Position numbers and translations under genes: made by a program. This document shows positions 1-13,660 of a stretch of 64,000 bases of DNA, piece by piece. A model generated the notes under the pieces. It was given only the letters and a program-made list of their open reading frames with translations, was not told the DNA's origin and made no database searches. Origin of the DNA: Polytrichum commune (Eukaryota; Streptophyta; Polytrichopsida; Polytrichales; Polytrichaceae); the NCBI GenBank assembly GCA_950295325.1, contig OX485803.1, positions 48,253,554 through 48,317,553 of the forward strand, read 5' to 3'. Position 1 is the first letter of the stretch. Every line of letters starts with the position of its first letter.

Positions 1-3000
1 TCCAGCTCTTCCTCCAAACCAGACCACCAAACCCAGATCACCGCCAAAAAGACCAAGCTCTATTCCAACCCCACCAAGAGTATACCCAGCCCCTAACAGG
101 ATGTCACCAGCAAATCATGAAACAAAACATGAGCTGGAATCTGATTGCAGATCAACTGAATCTACCGGCCAGTCACCTGCTAAAAATTCTCTTGGAGGTG
201 GAGATGATATGCCGGAAGTAGTGTCCAGATTTGTACCTCCAGCTCCTACTTACAGACGAGTGGAGATGGTACCTCAAGCCAGACGTCCACTTGAGACTGT
301 GCCACAAGGTGCACAGGTTAATGCAGTTCCAGGAGCTACACATCAGTCGCCTACTCCATTATCTGCTCTAAAACCTTATCACCAGACCAAGGTACATTCT
401 ATAGCTTCTGTACTACATTCAGCTTGTTTCAAGCAGGATTGATATGGATTCTGGAAGTGCCACTATGTGTTTTATATGAGGACATCTTAAGCTCTTTATT
501 GTCGTACAACAAACAGAAATTTGGGTTCTATATTTCCTCATGATTTAGGAAAATGTCAACATTGTCGACTCAGTTTCTGAATGCGGAGGTATCAAGAATA
601 AAATCAGCATCTACGAGCTGAAGTGTTTTAACTGTTCTACTTATGTTGATTGTGGCTTCATACAAGAGACTCTCGAATTTCAAAATATCCGACTTCAACT
701 AGAAGAGCCAGACATTCAGGACTTGCAAATAAGCAGTACACTGGTTTCCTACTGAGGGTTTATTGGTCAGCGAATATTTTTTTTGTTGATAAGGTCCTGC
801 TTGGTGGTGATATATATTTGCTAGTCTGATTAAATGTTGGACTTAAATTGATGCAGTCCACTATCCAGAGTATATCCAGTGCACTTCCAAGTATCTTGGA
901 TGAAGATTGGGTATTGTTAGGTGAAGCAGAAATCATGGGGTATTCTACATGCAAAGGTCCAAAGCTTCAATCAGGAGATGCATTGGAATTTGTGTTTCCA
1001 AAGGCAGTTGGGGTTTCTAGTAAAGGGCTTGAGCCAAGAAGGGGACCTTGGGGCCGAGGCAAGGGGGCAGCAGCAGCTGCTGAAATTGTTCGGTTTTCTT
1101 GTCAAAGATCTGGAGAGGTTTGTCTTCAACTTTAAAAAGATGAGGAAGCTTTTTGGGAGACAACTGTCTTGTGTTGGAAGGCATTGTTCCCTATGTGTTG
1201 TAACATTAAGCTAATGTTTGCCACTCTTAGATGTCATGCCATTTGGGGATTCAGAAAGTACTGAGTTTGATGGACTGTATTTTTTTTAACTTGTCATTCT
1301 CAATGAATCGTTACAATCATGATGATGATCACACACGAGGTTGGATGAACCATTTTACTGACTGGGGTGTACAGGTTGGAAGGATACCAGGAGATTGGGC
1401 TCGCTCTTTAATACCTCTAATACATACAGGGAAAGTCAGGGTAGAAGGCAAGTGCAGGACTGCTCCAGCAAGTCTGGCACTTATGGACAGTATTATTGTG
1501 GATTTCAAGTAAGCATTTTTATTTACTTGTTGCTATAGATTTGCATTGATGGAGTACTTATTATCTTTCTAATCAAAGACTATCGAGGCACTTGCTAGCA
1601 CAGATGAATTTTATTTTTGTTAATAATTCTGAAAGTATGTGACATCTCTAATTTCAACCAACATCTTGAATTAGTCTTGATCTTTTGAAAATCTTCTGTC
1701 AGGGTTTTTGTGAGTCGGTCAATGTTTGCCAAGTTCAACAACTCAACATCTGCATTAACAGCATCATCAGAAGGAACTACCAATCAGCCTCTTCCTACGC
1801 TTCTCAGACTCCTAAACAGAGAACCATTCACAAAGGTGAGTCTCGTTATATTTTTCTGCTTCTATAGTGGAAGTAAAAAGTCTGTACTTCTAAACAAATG
1901 GGAATCAATGATTCACAAGCTTTTGTAAACATTTTAGCAATGCAAGTTTGTGAATATTTCGACCGTTGTAAGTCTGGAAGCAACCTGTCCACTCCAGACA
2001 ACATTGAACATAAAGTTAGAATATATTTACTATTTCTTTGCAAATGTGGACAAGTGGAGATCTGATGATATCTCAATTTCAGGCAGCATTTACACCTGAA
2101 GATCTGTACAGTCGGAAGCGCACACTTGATCTTGAAGTTGGACAGGTATCAATAGTGATGTTGCTCCTGCATTCTTCTTCTTTGTTAATGTTCCTGACAA
2201 GAATTTTGTCATATGTCCTTCTCCTACTTCTAGAATTTTGGCTGGTAGGTGACAGCAAAGCATTCCTAGCATAGTGTTTAGTGCTTGTTTACCCTTTTTT
2301 AGAGATGCTCCTCTCTCCCTCCCTATCAGAATTGCTAATCTGCAAGTATGTTAGAATACTTGGGAAAGATCACTTGAAATTACAAAGTACAGTTTGTACT
2401 TGTTGTAACATTGCTAGACTCAGTTGAACAAACTTCTTCAATGTTTGTCTAGTAATGTCGTCTTCAGTTAGTCTTGCAAATTTATTATATTAGAAATTTA
2501 TTGTCTGTTCCTGATAGTGCACAGTTTAGAATCTCCGTACTTTTTCTTTGATTTTTCTCCTTAAGCTCAATACTCATGAGTACTACTTCACTACTTGTAC
2601 CACTCTGACAATGTGGATTTTAAACTCTTATTGGGAATTGCAACAATGTCTTAATTTTCCACGTAGATGCACTGTGCAGATCATTTGCACTTAATGCATT
2701 TCTTGTTTGAAGCAGGTGTCTGGGTCAGCAGTAAAGAAGTTGAAGCTGATTTCTGCTGAAGCCTTAACAACAGGAGCAGTAGCAGAGGGTGCTGAGGAAG
2801 AAGTATCTGTCCTTGATGATGAAGATGTGAACAAGCTTGTTGGAGCATCTGACACCTGCAAGTTGGAGGTTATTTATGACTTGAACCTGTGCTTTTGTTG
2901 GCATAGATTGTAAGGCAGGATTCACTTCACTCTGATGATGCCCTACATCATTGGCGAGGGGATATCTGATGTTACTTGTATGCACAGGAGATGGAACCCC

Positions 3001-6000
3001 CTAGCTCAATGCAATGTGAGCTACGTCCGTATCAAAAGCAGGCTCTGCATTGGATGACACAGCTGGAAAATGGTGCTGCTTCTGAAGATGCTTCTCGCAC
3101 TCTTCATCCATGCTGGGAAGCATACCATCTGGCTGAGTAGGTTCCTTACATTTCATTTTGTGAGGAACATATTTGGGATATTGCAGATGCAGTTTTGGTT
3201 TCAATTATTTTCGGGTTGCTTATTGCCTTCGTGCTGATTACCATTTATTTGATTGCAGAGAGGAAACTGTATTTTATCTCAATGTTTTTTCTGGGGAGGC
3301 AAGTCTGGAGTTTCCTAGTGCTCTGACGGCTGCACGAGGAGGGGTAAATTTTTTGATTAATATGTTTTGCTGCACAACACCCCTCTTAATTTATGGATGC
3401 AGAAGTTGTAAATATTTTTAAATGTATTCACATATAATTGCAATGTCAGTGTGTGCATATTTGATGCTTATATCTCTTGTCATTTTGTCACTTCCTTCCT
3501 GATTCTTTTCCTCAATGTTTCTTTTTGTAAAATATGTTGGATAAGATCTCAGTGATTTATTCCTCATCATGTTGAGTGGTGCAATCCTTACTGATGTTCT
3601 TATACTTGACCAGATTTTGGCAGATGCTATGGGTTTAGGGAAAACCGTCATGACAATCTCACTTATAGTTTCCAATGCTGGAAGAGGAGGAGTAGCTCTT
3701 CCAGGAGTAGATGAAACTGGCCACGAGAATCCTGGAACAAATAACACTGCTGATAGGGCCAAAAGTCTACCATCCACTCAGATGAGGGAATTAAAGAGGA
3801 AACACAGCAGTGCACAAAAAGGAGGTGGTACTCTTATAGTTTGTCCAATGACTTTGCTGGGTCAGTGGAAGGTAATTGCAAATTCTCAATCAATTATGTC
3901 CACATCCTGCCTTAAGACTCAATATGTTCGTGATTGATTTAATTTTTTGATTCTTATCCTGGCATTTTTCTGTTGAAGTAGTTCAAAAATTTGTATAAAT
4001 GTGGTTCATTGCAGACAGAGTTTGAGGCACACGTAACGCCAGGTTTACTATCAGTTTATGCTTACTATGGAAATGATCGCATAAGAGAACGAAAAGCTCT
4101 TTTGGAGCATGACATTGTTCTTACAACCTATGGCGTGCTTGCCTCTGAATGGAGTCAACCTGTAAGTATCCTTCTTGTTTGAGCTTTACATCTCCTGTGT
4201 GTGAGTTTGTAAGGTTTTTAACATAATTGTGAAATTTCAGAGGCATTAAGTATATTTTATGATCTGATTTGGTTATTTGATAGCATGGAATTCAAATCAC
4301 ATCGAGATAAACTGAACTGAAAAGCCCTTTACCTACAAGTTGAATATCAAGTTAGCAAAAGCTTGTCCATTTCAAGCCTAAAGATGATTCTGATGATTGG
4401 TCACTTCTTTACCCCAATATTGCTGCAAAGGTAGGACTTAAATGTGCCTTATATTTTGCTGAACTATTAAGCTTGTCTGGTACAGAATTTTTTAGAGGAT
4501 GGACCATTGCATTCAATCCACTGGTTCCGCGTCGTGCTAGATGAGGCTCACACAATTAAGGCATTCCGCTCCAACTCATCACAAGCTGTATTTCAGCTGA
4601 CTGCTGACCGTCGCTGGTGCCTTACTGGAACACCTATCCAGGTATTATTAGGGCTCATGCCATTTAATTTTAAAATGACATGCTAGACCAGGTTTATATA
4701 AGATCCCACTTGAGTGTGGTTTAACATGGAAGGAGTTAGGTATATCTCAACATCTGTATTCTTCTATGTTGTGGGGATTTTACCATTTCTGCATTGGATT
4801 GAAATCTGAAAGGAAATGCATCCTTATCAACAACATGTGTTTCTGGACTGATGCTGCAGAACAAACTTGAAGATGTTTTCAGTTTACTGCATTTTCTACG
4901 TATTGAACCATGGAGCAATTTTAACTGGTAGGTCTCATCCCTTGTTCAAAGAGAATGGTTCCAATTGTACATCAACATGCTTATTCAACTGCTAACGTTC
5001 TTGCTTTGGCTGATGGCATTTATTAAAAGTATCTCTAAATTGTGACAACAAGTAATCCTTTGTGTATTGCATATATTATCCTTACAGAGAACTTTTGCAG
5101 GTGGAATAAGTTGGTTCAGAAGCCCTTTGAGGAAGGTGATGACAGGGGACTAAAACTCTTGCAAGCCATATTGCAACCTCTCATGCTTCGGCGCACAAAG
5201 GACAGCGTTGATAAAGATGGGAGGTGGGCTTCATTGCCAAAGTTGACAGCATGTCTCTGCTGCAGATTGTGGGGTGTTAGTGACTTCGTCATGATTTCAT
5301 TTAGTTCTCCTGTACTGACATGCGCATTTAATTGGACAGTTTTTCCAAGTTCCATCATTACTTTTTAGCATGGTAGCACAGGTTTGCTTGTAAGGTATGG
5401 TTGAGTGAGACCTCACATGTAATGCCTTCGTTATTGTGCAGACCCATCCTAGTGTTGCCAGCTGCAGACATGCAAGTTGTGGAATGTCACCTCACAGAAG
5501 CTGAACAAGATTTTTACCAGGCTCTCTTCAAAAAATCCAAGGTGAAGTGACCTGCATTCATGCTAAGATGACCTGCAGTGCTTACTTACATTAAGAGTTT
5601 GTGAATCTGCAAGGGTCCAATAGCAAGGATTGTTGTCAATTGTTAGTTATTGCACTTTGTATGCCTGATGGGATTGGGTCACTTTTGGTTTGCAGACTAA
5701 GTTTGACCAGTTTGTTGAGCAAGGCAAGGTGCTACACAATTACGCATCGATATTGGAATTATTGTTGCGCCTTCGTCAGTGCTGTGACCATCCTTTCCTC
5801 GTTTTGAGGTGAGGCTATCTCTTGTCAATGGGTTGAGTTTAGGAATCTGTTATTCTGTTCAATGTTGAATAGATTGTACCTGACTTTCCATTTTGGGGCT
5901 GGAATTTAAAGTCACACTGACACTATTAGTCTACCTATCACCATCAATGAACCTGATAACTTGGAGTTTTACATATAAGATGCTGGAAATGCTCAACCTT

Positions 6001-7973
6001 TTGTCTGTGGTAGCTAATTATGATTCCATTTCATGCAGCCGTGGTGATACAGCAGAATATGCAGACCTGAACAAGTTAGCGAACCGTTTCTTGAAAGGGG
6101 GGCAAGGGCCTGCAAACAGACCTACAGAGGCATTTGTTCAAGAGGTGGTGAAGGACTTGAAGGATGGAGGAAAGGCTGAATGCCCCATATGTTTAGAGTC
6201 TGCAGAGGATGCAGTTCTCACACCTTGTGCTCACTGCATGTGTAGGGAATGTTTGTTTGCCTCATGGCGAAGTTATGGTGGTGGACCCTGCCCTATTTGC
6301 AGGTGTGGTCATGCCTCAAGATTATATTAACTTAACAATCCAACAATGATATATATGTATATGGTGTAAATTCTGCAACCTGGTTATGGACTTAAAAAAG
6401 GTTGGAGTATGTTGGAAGTACTTCTATGGGGCCATTCTGAAATCTCTTCGCACCTTATGATGGAAACCTGTGCTACAGGCAAAATTTGACCCGGCAAGAT
6501 ATCATTACTGCACCATCAGACAGCCGTTTCCAAGTTGATGTGGAGGCCAACTGGACGGAATCATCAAAAGTTACTGCACTGTTGAAGGAGCTAGAAGCAC
6601 TGCGAAGTTCAGGCTCAAAGAGCATTGTCTTCAGTCAATGGACTGCATTTTTAGATCTTCTTGAGATTCCTCTCAAAAGGTAATTAGCAACTTCTCTTTT
6701 GTATGGTTGATGTCTGGGCTCAGGTAATGAGGCTTCAAGTCTACTAAGGACGCATATTATTTATGTATGCCCATGTTCACAGTCAAATGACATCAATTCA
6801 TATGCCTAGATGAGATTATCATGAAGACTGTGTGCAAATGATGAAGGTATTTTCTGGTTGGGTTTGCTATCAGGAAAAAATTCCGATTTGTTCGGCTAGA
6901 TGGTACCCTCTCTCAGCAGCAAAGAGAGAAAGTGCTGAAAGATTTCAGTGACAAACCAGAGATCCTTGTGAGATCTCCTTACTTATGCAACTGAATTTGT
7001 AGCTTAATGATCACTTGTCTTTTGGAATGATTAAAAGCAGAGATTGTGTGTTGTTTTCTTGGTCATGAAAAGATTTAAGAGGCATAGGAATATGATCCTT
7101 AAGTTCCTACGTTTGCACCTAAGATATATGCACGTTTTGTAGATGATGATGATGAAGGACTGAGCCACTTCATCACCCTGGTACTGGACTTTGGCAATCA
7201 GCTCATGTGTCTTTTGCTCTATCTTCTATCTGTGTCATCATTTTAGAAAGTATTATGTTCTTATGAAGTGACTGATATTGCAGGTTATGCTAATTTCTCT
7301 CAAGGCAGGAGGAGTGGGCATTAATCTCACAGCTGCTAATAATGCCTTCCTCTTGGTAAGTCATGTGGGTAATAACATGATATTCATCACAAGCAAGGAA
7401 TCTAAGATACACCATATCTAGAATTTGAGGACTGACCAATCCTTCGGTATGGAAAGTTGGGGCTTAGTCCAGGGTAGTCCTCAATTCTGTACTTGATTTG
7501 ACTTGGAATCTGAATTTGGGTGTATAGGATCCTTGGTGGAACCCTGCTGTAGAAGAGCAAGCTATCATGCGCATACATCGTATTGGTCAAACAAAAGATG
7601 TATCAATCAAGCGCTTCATTGTCAAAGTATGTGCTTCATTATTGGGATCCTCTCTCTTACTATCTACTGTTGTGTGACATGCTCCTATATTAAGATCCAA
7701 TTGTATGCCCACTTTTAAATTTAGACTTTTTGTTCAAGATCTTTTGTGTGGTGTGAGCTGAATCTGCAGAGCTTGTTTACAGTGCATTCTGGAGTTGTGG
7801 GCGCTTGCCTTGTTGGTCTGTTAACATTTACTGTTTGAATGGATTTCAAGGGATCTGTGGAGGAGAAGATGCAACAAGTGCAAGCACGGAAGCAGCGAAT
7901 GATTGCTGGAGCCCTTAACAACCAGGAGGTCCGCAGTGCTCGGATTGAGGAGCTCAAAATGCTCTTCTGCTAG
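1..7973 (+). CDS. RAD5A: RAD5A-type DNA repair helicase/E3 ligase (HIRAN-SNF2-RING), 5'-truncated by window edge
   Basis: Exons: 1-391, 857-1117, 1375-1508, 1703-1835, 2083-2145, 2716-2868, 2988-3136, 3259-3343, 3614-3871, 4015-4161, 4486-4641, 4860-4927, 5101-5223, 5442-5541, 5696-5808, 6039-6302, 6479-6679, 6874-6967, 7284-7355, 7528-7626, 7851-7973 (stop TAG). All 20 introns are GT-AG and phases join without a break, giving 1061 residues from the first complete codon at position 2. The order is a Pro-rich linker (1-130), a HIRAN domain (about 145-270; [14 protein letters not shown]), helicase motif I ([10 protein letters not shown], about 458), the DEAH box ([10 protein letters not shown], about 610), a C3HC4 RING inside the helicase (C826, C829, C841, H843, C846, C849, C862, C865) and the C-lobe ([23 protein letters not shown]). 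This nesting is diagnostic of the Rad5/HLTF family. Known role: PCNA polyubiquitination and fork remodelling in error-free damage tolerance, in the nucleus. The A in [10 protein letters not shown], where most SNF2 proteins have E, is as I recall plant RAD5A. The N-terminus lies upstream of the window. Confidence 0.95.
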
Positions 7974-9250
7974 TAGGTACTGCCCAAAGCATATGTGTAG
8001 CCCCTCATCAATTTGCCATCCTGTACCATTTTATAACATCCCTGTGCAAAAGCCAAAATTATTCTTGCAACCTCTATCAGCTCTGCAGAAAGCTATTTGG
8101 ACCGTAGACCTGCACAGGTTCTTTATGGCATTTGTAGGTGCACTTGGATCACGAAGTGGTGGCCCAGTGACCCTCTACACCACTAGATGGCTAGACCCAA
8201 ACAATCTGGTGTTAGTCTTTATCTGTAATAGTTGCACCATTCACATGGGTGTGGTCACATAACATGAGCATTTGGCTAAACCTCTGCAATCATGCAGAGT
8301 AATGTAAGCCATAACAAGATTATCCAAGTCTTAACAAGGATTTTTCTCTCTGATTGTCTGTAGATTAAATCATGTTCTTTCTTGACTAGCATGATTACTA
8401 CTAAAGGCTAGATGTTGCCTTGTGTTGTTGAATTTTTCTTCATATAACCTGACACAACATGTTCTGTGGAAAGTGATCGACTACGAAGAGAAGCATTACC
8501 TGTGAATTTATTATCATGATAATTGGCTTTCTAGGGATTCTTGGAGCAAAGCTGCATTGCTCACAAAGTCCATCCATAAAGCCCACAGGTTCTCCATTTC
8601 CTTAATGCCCACCTCTAAACCCCCTCCCTCAAAATCCGAGTGGCTAATGAATTGGACTTCAAGAGGGTTTCTCTCTATATCTTATCGGCACCCAATGAAG
8701 AGTTATGGTTGTCCCAATAAAGTGGGCGATCCCGTAGTGGACGCTTTTAGCCTTCATCAGCTGGTCCAATGATCTCAAGTTCTTTTTCTCTGCTGTCGTA
8801 TCACTCTCGTTATGCGGAGGTACCATATTTCATGGTTTTGTGATTTTGAGTTCAAACATATCATATATTAAGAAATGTGCAACTTTGTGTGTGAGCTTGA
8901 ATTTGTATTGAGCGTAAAGTGTTGCAGAATGTGATAGTATTTGAGAATGGTTATCACTAGATTGTACTACATGTAGAAAGAAAACTAATACTAACATATT
9001 TCTCTATTTTTTTTTATCTACTACTTAAAATATATGTATCCCATTGACTGGAAGAGTGCAATAGATCACATGCGTAAGGAAAGGACATCCCTCAAAAGAT
9101 TACCTGAAAGTCTACTGAGGGCCGTTTTAAACATGTGACCAGTGACTCAGAATGATTTATGATTTGATGTGGCCATCGGTGATCAAATGGATTCTCGATT
9201 GTTCGGAGATGCATAATCAAAGTTCCCGCATTCCTTCTTTTCCATTGCTT
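7974..9250. other. 3' flank of RAD5A gene and spacer, no further gene seen
   Basis: The first few hundred bases after the TAG at 7971-7973 must hold the 3' UTR, but I could not fix a polyadenylation site. An open frame at 8557-8772 has no recognisable domain and no supporting splice context. The last 100 bases (about 9150-9250) weakly resemble the tail of the tandem units that start at 9251, so the array may begin slightly earlier in decayed form. Confidence 0.5.
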
Positions 9251-9354
9251 GGGCCCTCAAAGGGTGATCCAAAAGAAGAGTATGCTGGTAGGCATACTCA
9301 GGGCATGGTATCCTTTAGTAAAAGGCAAAAGAATAGCTCACTCTGCTGATCACC
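9251..9354 (+). ncRNA. Array core A1 (putative structured RNA element)
   Basis: First copy of the conserved core. It has a 5' hairpin-capable GCCCT-CAA-AGGGT stretch and the conserved TTTAGTAAAAGGC segment. The central stem is weakened by a C for T change (ATCCTTT against AAAGAAT). No Rfam family is recognised by eye, and transcription is not shown. Confidence 0.35.
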
Positions 9355-10100
9355 ATTCTCTGGTTTCGTCATCAGCTGAAGGGGTTTATGTAGCTGGATG
9401 CCTCTCAAGCGCCTCCTCACTAAGTATATGGCACATATGGAACCACCTTGCTCAAATGTTTCTGATCTCAAATGTACTCTGGTTTGGACATTTAGGTGGC
9501 TGGCCTCTTTATGAGGCGACCAGGATCACCATCTTTGTCAATTGTAGATCATGTTGATGAGTTCACATCATTGAAGTCATTGAAGAAGTGCACAGAAGTC
9601 CAAATTGTGCTCTACTATGGGCAACCAAGATGCAGTGGGCTGTGAGCAGTGGCCAAAGCTGGTGACATACAAACTTGAACGATGCATTTCTGGGTGCAGG
9701 TGCATCTCTGCCTTGTGAGAGGGTACCATCATGGGCTAAAACTTGTTAGTCTGAAGACTGCACATTCCACAGATGATTTGATAACCAATTTTCCATTGAA
9801 CAATGTGCAATCAAAGGATCTTGAAACACTTCAGACAACCAGGTAATGTGGTCAATATCGGCACCACATGAACGATGCCCGCAAATTTCTGAAAAGTATA
9901 GATCAGTATATGAGTTCATCTCAATATATTGATTTGTAACATGCGTTCTAAGATTTCCACAGAAGGATGACACACTGGTGAAACGAGCAACTCACTTGCT
10001 CACTTAGCATTCAAATCCTTGAAAGGTTTCGAAGTTCCTCTTAACCTCTGCATATTCACACTTAACATCTAACTCTTTTCCTGCTTGATTTAAATTGGGT

Positions 10101-10195
10101 GGGCCCTGGAAAGGGCGATCCAAAAAGATAGGCCAGTAAGTGTACCCAGTGCACGGCATTCTTTAGTAAAATAGCTCGCTCTGTGCTGAGCACTC
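10101..10195 (+). ncRNA. Array core B1, internally deleted
   Basis: The 5' hairpin is intact (GCCC-TGGAAA-GGGC). About nine bases are missing after TTTAGTAAAA, which removes the 3' arm of the central stem. This looks like a decayed copy. Unit B1 is also the longest unit (976 bp) and may hold a small insertion between 10230 and 10730. Confidence 0.3.
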
Positions 10196-11076
10196 AGGTG
10201 CATAAATATTCAAAATGCCGAACGTTAATTTAATTCTGAGCTTCTCAAGGTCCTTCATACTAACTGTCTGGGATTATGGCACTTGATCCATGTAACCAAG
10301 CTTGCCATCTATGGTATTTTGTGGTTTGCACGACTTCTTGATGCCTTGATTTTGTGGCAAGTTGTTGAGAGGTAATTAGGTTGTCGTGCATGCAGGATAG
10401 ATTGTGAAAGAGATCTCCGTTGTGTAATGCGATACATTATTGGGAGCTTGACAAGGTTGATATAGCTTCACATGCCTGTCCAGGTAATGATTAAGGCTGA
10501 GACTCATGTGATTTTGTATGCTCCTTGGTGGCGATAATTTGCGAGCACCTGCAAGAACCCCCAAAGGTGGGATTGGACAGATTGTTCTTGCTGGAATGAT
10601 TACAGTGCAAAGAAGGGAGGATGAAGCTTGCGGTCCAGAGGTTACTAAACAATTTTCACCAAGCAATTGCAAAGTTGATATGGCTGGTGGTGGATGTAAA
10701 CTCAACGACTAGGGATCCCAATTGGTGCCTGTGTCATAATCTGGCCAATGTGAAACACTCGCGTTAGGCTTTTGAGGCCTGTAAGCAATTCAAGGTCAGG
10801 TGGAAGCTTTTGGCAAAAGTGAAGAATTCATCGCAATACCTTATGGAATGAATTTGTATTGGTGCTGGTCCTAGGGTTTAGGTTTGCCGCTTTCCAATGG
10901 TGTTCACAGAGCGTGCTGTTTCCTGCTTAGTGATAACTGGATACTCAAGATTCATCTTGAAAGCTGGTAAAATGTATCTTGTAGCAGAGATACTTGAATT
11001 AGTGCTTCACGTTTTCAGGTTAGGCTCAAGGGATAAAAATTTGAGATCTTGTCTCCAGCTTTGACTTACGTAGTAT

Positions 11077-11183
11077 GGGTCCCAGAAGAACAGGCCAAAA
11101 AGAGGACTATGCCGATGAGTGTACACAACGCACAATATTCTTCAGTAAAACGCAAAAGAACAGTTCACTATGTGTCGAACACT
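11077..11183 (+). ncRNA. Array core A2 (divergent)
   Basis: Most divergent core. The GGGCCC start reads GGGTCCC and the 5' hairpin is not formed. The central stem keeps five or six pairs (ATTCTT with AAGAA). Flanking unit sequence is clearly shared with A1 and A3. Confidence 0.3.
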
Positions 11184-11951
11184 AAGGTATGTGTTAAGCG
11201 CTAAATTAGCTGAAGGGGTTTATGTAGCTGGATGCTGCTCAAGGTCCTCCTCACTAAGTGTATGGTATTCATGGATCAGAACCACCTGAGTCTAATACAT
11301 CTTGAACCTTGATTGGTGTGTTGTATTTACTCTAGTTTTTCTCATCTCAAATGAATATTTGAGGCAATGGGGACTATCACCTTTGTCAGATTTTGTTCAA
11401 GTTGGCGTCACTTGATTGAGATAATTGAAGGAGTGCACACAATCTGAAAATGTGCTTCACGATGGGCAACAACATCCATTCAGTACTCAAGAGGCAGTGG
11501 GCTGTGAGGATTGGCTGAAGCTGGTTATATAGAACTTGATGCATTCTTGGGTGCAGGTGAATCTGTGCCTTCTGATAGGTTACTATATCTGAAGACTCCA
11601 CATTCCACAGATGATTTGATAACCAACTCCCACTGTACATTGTGCAATCTAAGGATCTAGAAACACTTCAGACGACCTGGTACTGTGGTTGACAGTAGCA
11701 CCACATGAGATAATGGCCACAAATTTTCTAAAATATACAAATTTTGTAAATCTGTATATATATATATATGAATATGAGGTCACCTCAGTACATTACTTCT
11801 TCGCATTCGAAGATTTCCATAGAAGGATGACACCTGGGAATCGAGCAACTAACCGCAGCCTTTACATGCTTGACGGGTTTTGCAATTCCCGCTAACCTCT
11901 GCATTTGCAGAGTTAGTATCTAACTCTTCTCCTGCTTGCTTTTGACTGAGT

Positions 11952-12063
11952 GGGCCCTGAGAAGGACGATCCAAAAAGAATGGTATGCCGGTAGGTGTAC
12001 CCAGCGCACGGTATTCTTTAGTAAAAGGCGAAAGAATAGTTCGTTCTGTACTGAGCACCCGGC
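11952..12063 (+). ncRNA. Array core B2 (putative structured RNA element)
   Basis: The central stem ATTCTTT/AAAGAAT with loop AGTAAAAGGCG is perfect. The outer stem pairs GCCG plus GGTG (left) with CACC plus CGGC (right), leaving a short bulge. The 5' hairpin has one mismatch. The inner sequence from CCAGCGCACGG to AGTTCG is identical to core A3 and nearly so to B3, while flanking sequence has diverged. Confidence 0.4.
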
Positions 12064-12730
12064 TGCTATACTCAACCATCAGCTCATGGGTTTATGTAGG
12101 TGACTGATCTGATGATCCTCATCACTAACCGTATGGGGTAAACGTGGGACCTCCACACTCATACATTTTAAAACTCGACTAATGTTGTCATCATAACTCT
12201 AGTCTTCGCATCTGCAATCTCCTGTGGGATGCAGTCAGTAATTGGTGGTTGGGCTCCTTGTGAGGTAGGTATTCAGGAGCATCACCATTGTCAGCTGCTA
12301 ACCAAAAACCTTCGGTTGATTGAAGTCATGATCCTCACAGAACTAGGAATGAATCAAGGCAGATATCCATAAGCGTCATTTTGAGTTTATGGTATCGGCT
12401 TCACAGAAAAATGAAGAAGTGTACACACACATGAAATGGAGCTGCAGTTACTAAGGGCAACAGCATCATAGTGAGGTACATCAATTCAGTAGAAATGAAG
12501 ACGTGGGCTATGAGGAGCACTCAGAAGCTGTTGCAAAGAAACTATATGCATTCCCGAGTGCAGCTGCAGATTTGCACCATGCACACTGATACCCCAGTTT
12601 TTCTGAAAAGGGAGCATGAACAGGGGCAACACATTTGGGATGCCGAAGTTTCCAAAACAAATCTACATGTAGGTACAAACATATTCAAATTCTTCAACAT
12701 TCTTCAGTACTATTTTGTTTCATAGTGGTA

Positions 12731-12843
12731 GGGCCTCGTTAGAGGCAATCCAAAAAAATGAGGTATGCCAATAGTAAAACCCAGCGCACGGTATTCTTTA
12801 GTAAAAGGCGAAAGAATAGTTCGCCATGTGCTGAGCACTTGGC
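12731..12843 (+). ncRNA. Array core A3 (putative structured RNA element)
   Basis: The 5' hairpin is GCCTC-GTTA-GAGGC, where the B1/B3 cores have GCCC/GGGC, so both sides changed together. The outer stem uses GCCAA with TTGGC, where B2 has GCCG with CGGC, another paired change. The central stem ATTCTTT/AAAGAAT is perfect. These compensating differences suggest selection on pairing, but with six copies the support is modest. Confidence 0.4.
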
Positions 12844-13550
12844 AGTGTGTTCACTGAATGAACCGAGGGGAATTATATACCTGGATGCTTCTCAAGGTCC
12901 TTCTCACTAAGTGTATGGGACTGATGGATAGGATAGCGGCCTCTACTACATCTTGAACCTTGATTGGTGTCTCATCATAAATTACTGTAGTTTTCTCATC
13001 GCAAGTGTACTCTGGTGTATACATTTGGGTGGTTGGGCTCTTTAAGGCAATGGGGACCATCATCTTTGTCAGTCGTGGATCGGATCAAAATGACATCGCT
13101 TGATTGAAATGGCTGATATGCACAGAGATCAAAAATGCGCTTCATGATGGGTAACAACGTGCATCCATTCAGCAACCAATTACATTCGGTGGGTTGTGAG
13201 GGGTGACCAACCTGGTGACATCGAAACTCCACGCACTTCTGGGTGCAGGTGAGCCTTGTGCCTTGTGAGAGGTTACTATCATGGACTATTAGTCTGCAGG
13301 CTGCGCACTCCACAGAGGATTTGATAAGCAATCTCCCATTGTACATTGTGCGATCAATTGAAGGATCTACAAACATTCCAGAAGTCCGGTTTATGTGGCC
13401 GATTGTAGCACCACAGATGCCGCTCACAAATTTTCTGGAAAGTGTAATTCGGTATATAGGTCCACCTCAATAAATTCACGTCTTTGCATTCCAAGATTTC
13501 TACGCAAGGAAAACAATCTAAATTTTTCTCCGGCTTGATTCAAACTGTGC

Positions 13551-13660
13551 GGGCCCTGGAAAGGGCAATCCAAAAAAAGGGTATGCTGGTGGGTGTACCC
13601 AGCGCACGGCATTCTTTAGTAAAAGGCGAAAGAATAGTTCGCTCTGTGCTGAGCACCCAA
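13551..13660 (+). ncRNA. Array core B3 (putative structured RNA element)
   Basis: Best-formed copy. It has the 5' hairpin GCCC-TGGAAA-GGGC, the outer stem GGGTG/CACCC, the middle stem CAG(CG)CAC with GTGCTG and the central stem ATTCTTT/AAAGAAT, nested in that order. I see no pol III box A/B and no hammerhead core. Confidence 0.4.

Noticed and set aside
9251-13660. Array core as a hammerhead ribozyme (retrozyme)
   Set aside because: CTGATGA-type and GAAAC core elements are absent; CTGAGCACC does not fit.
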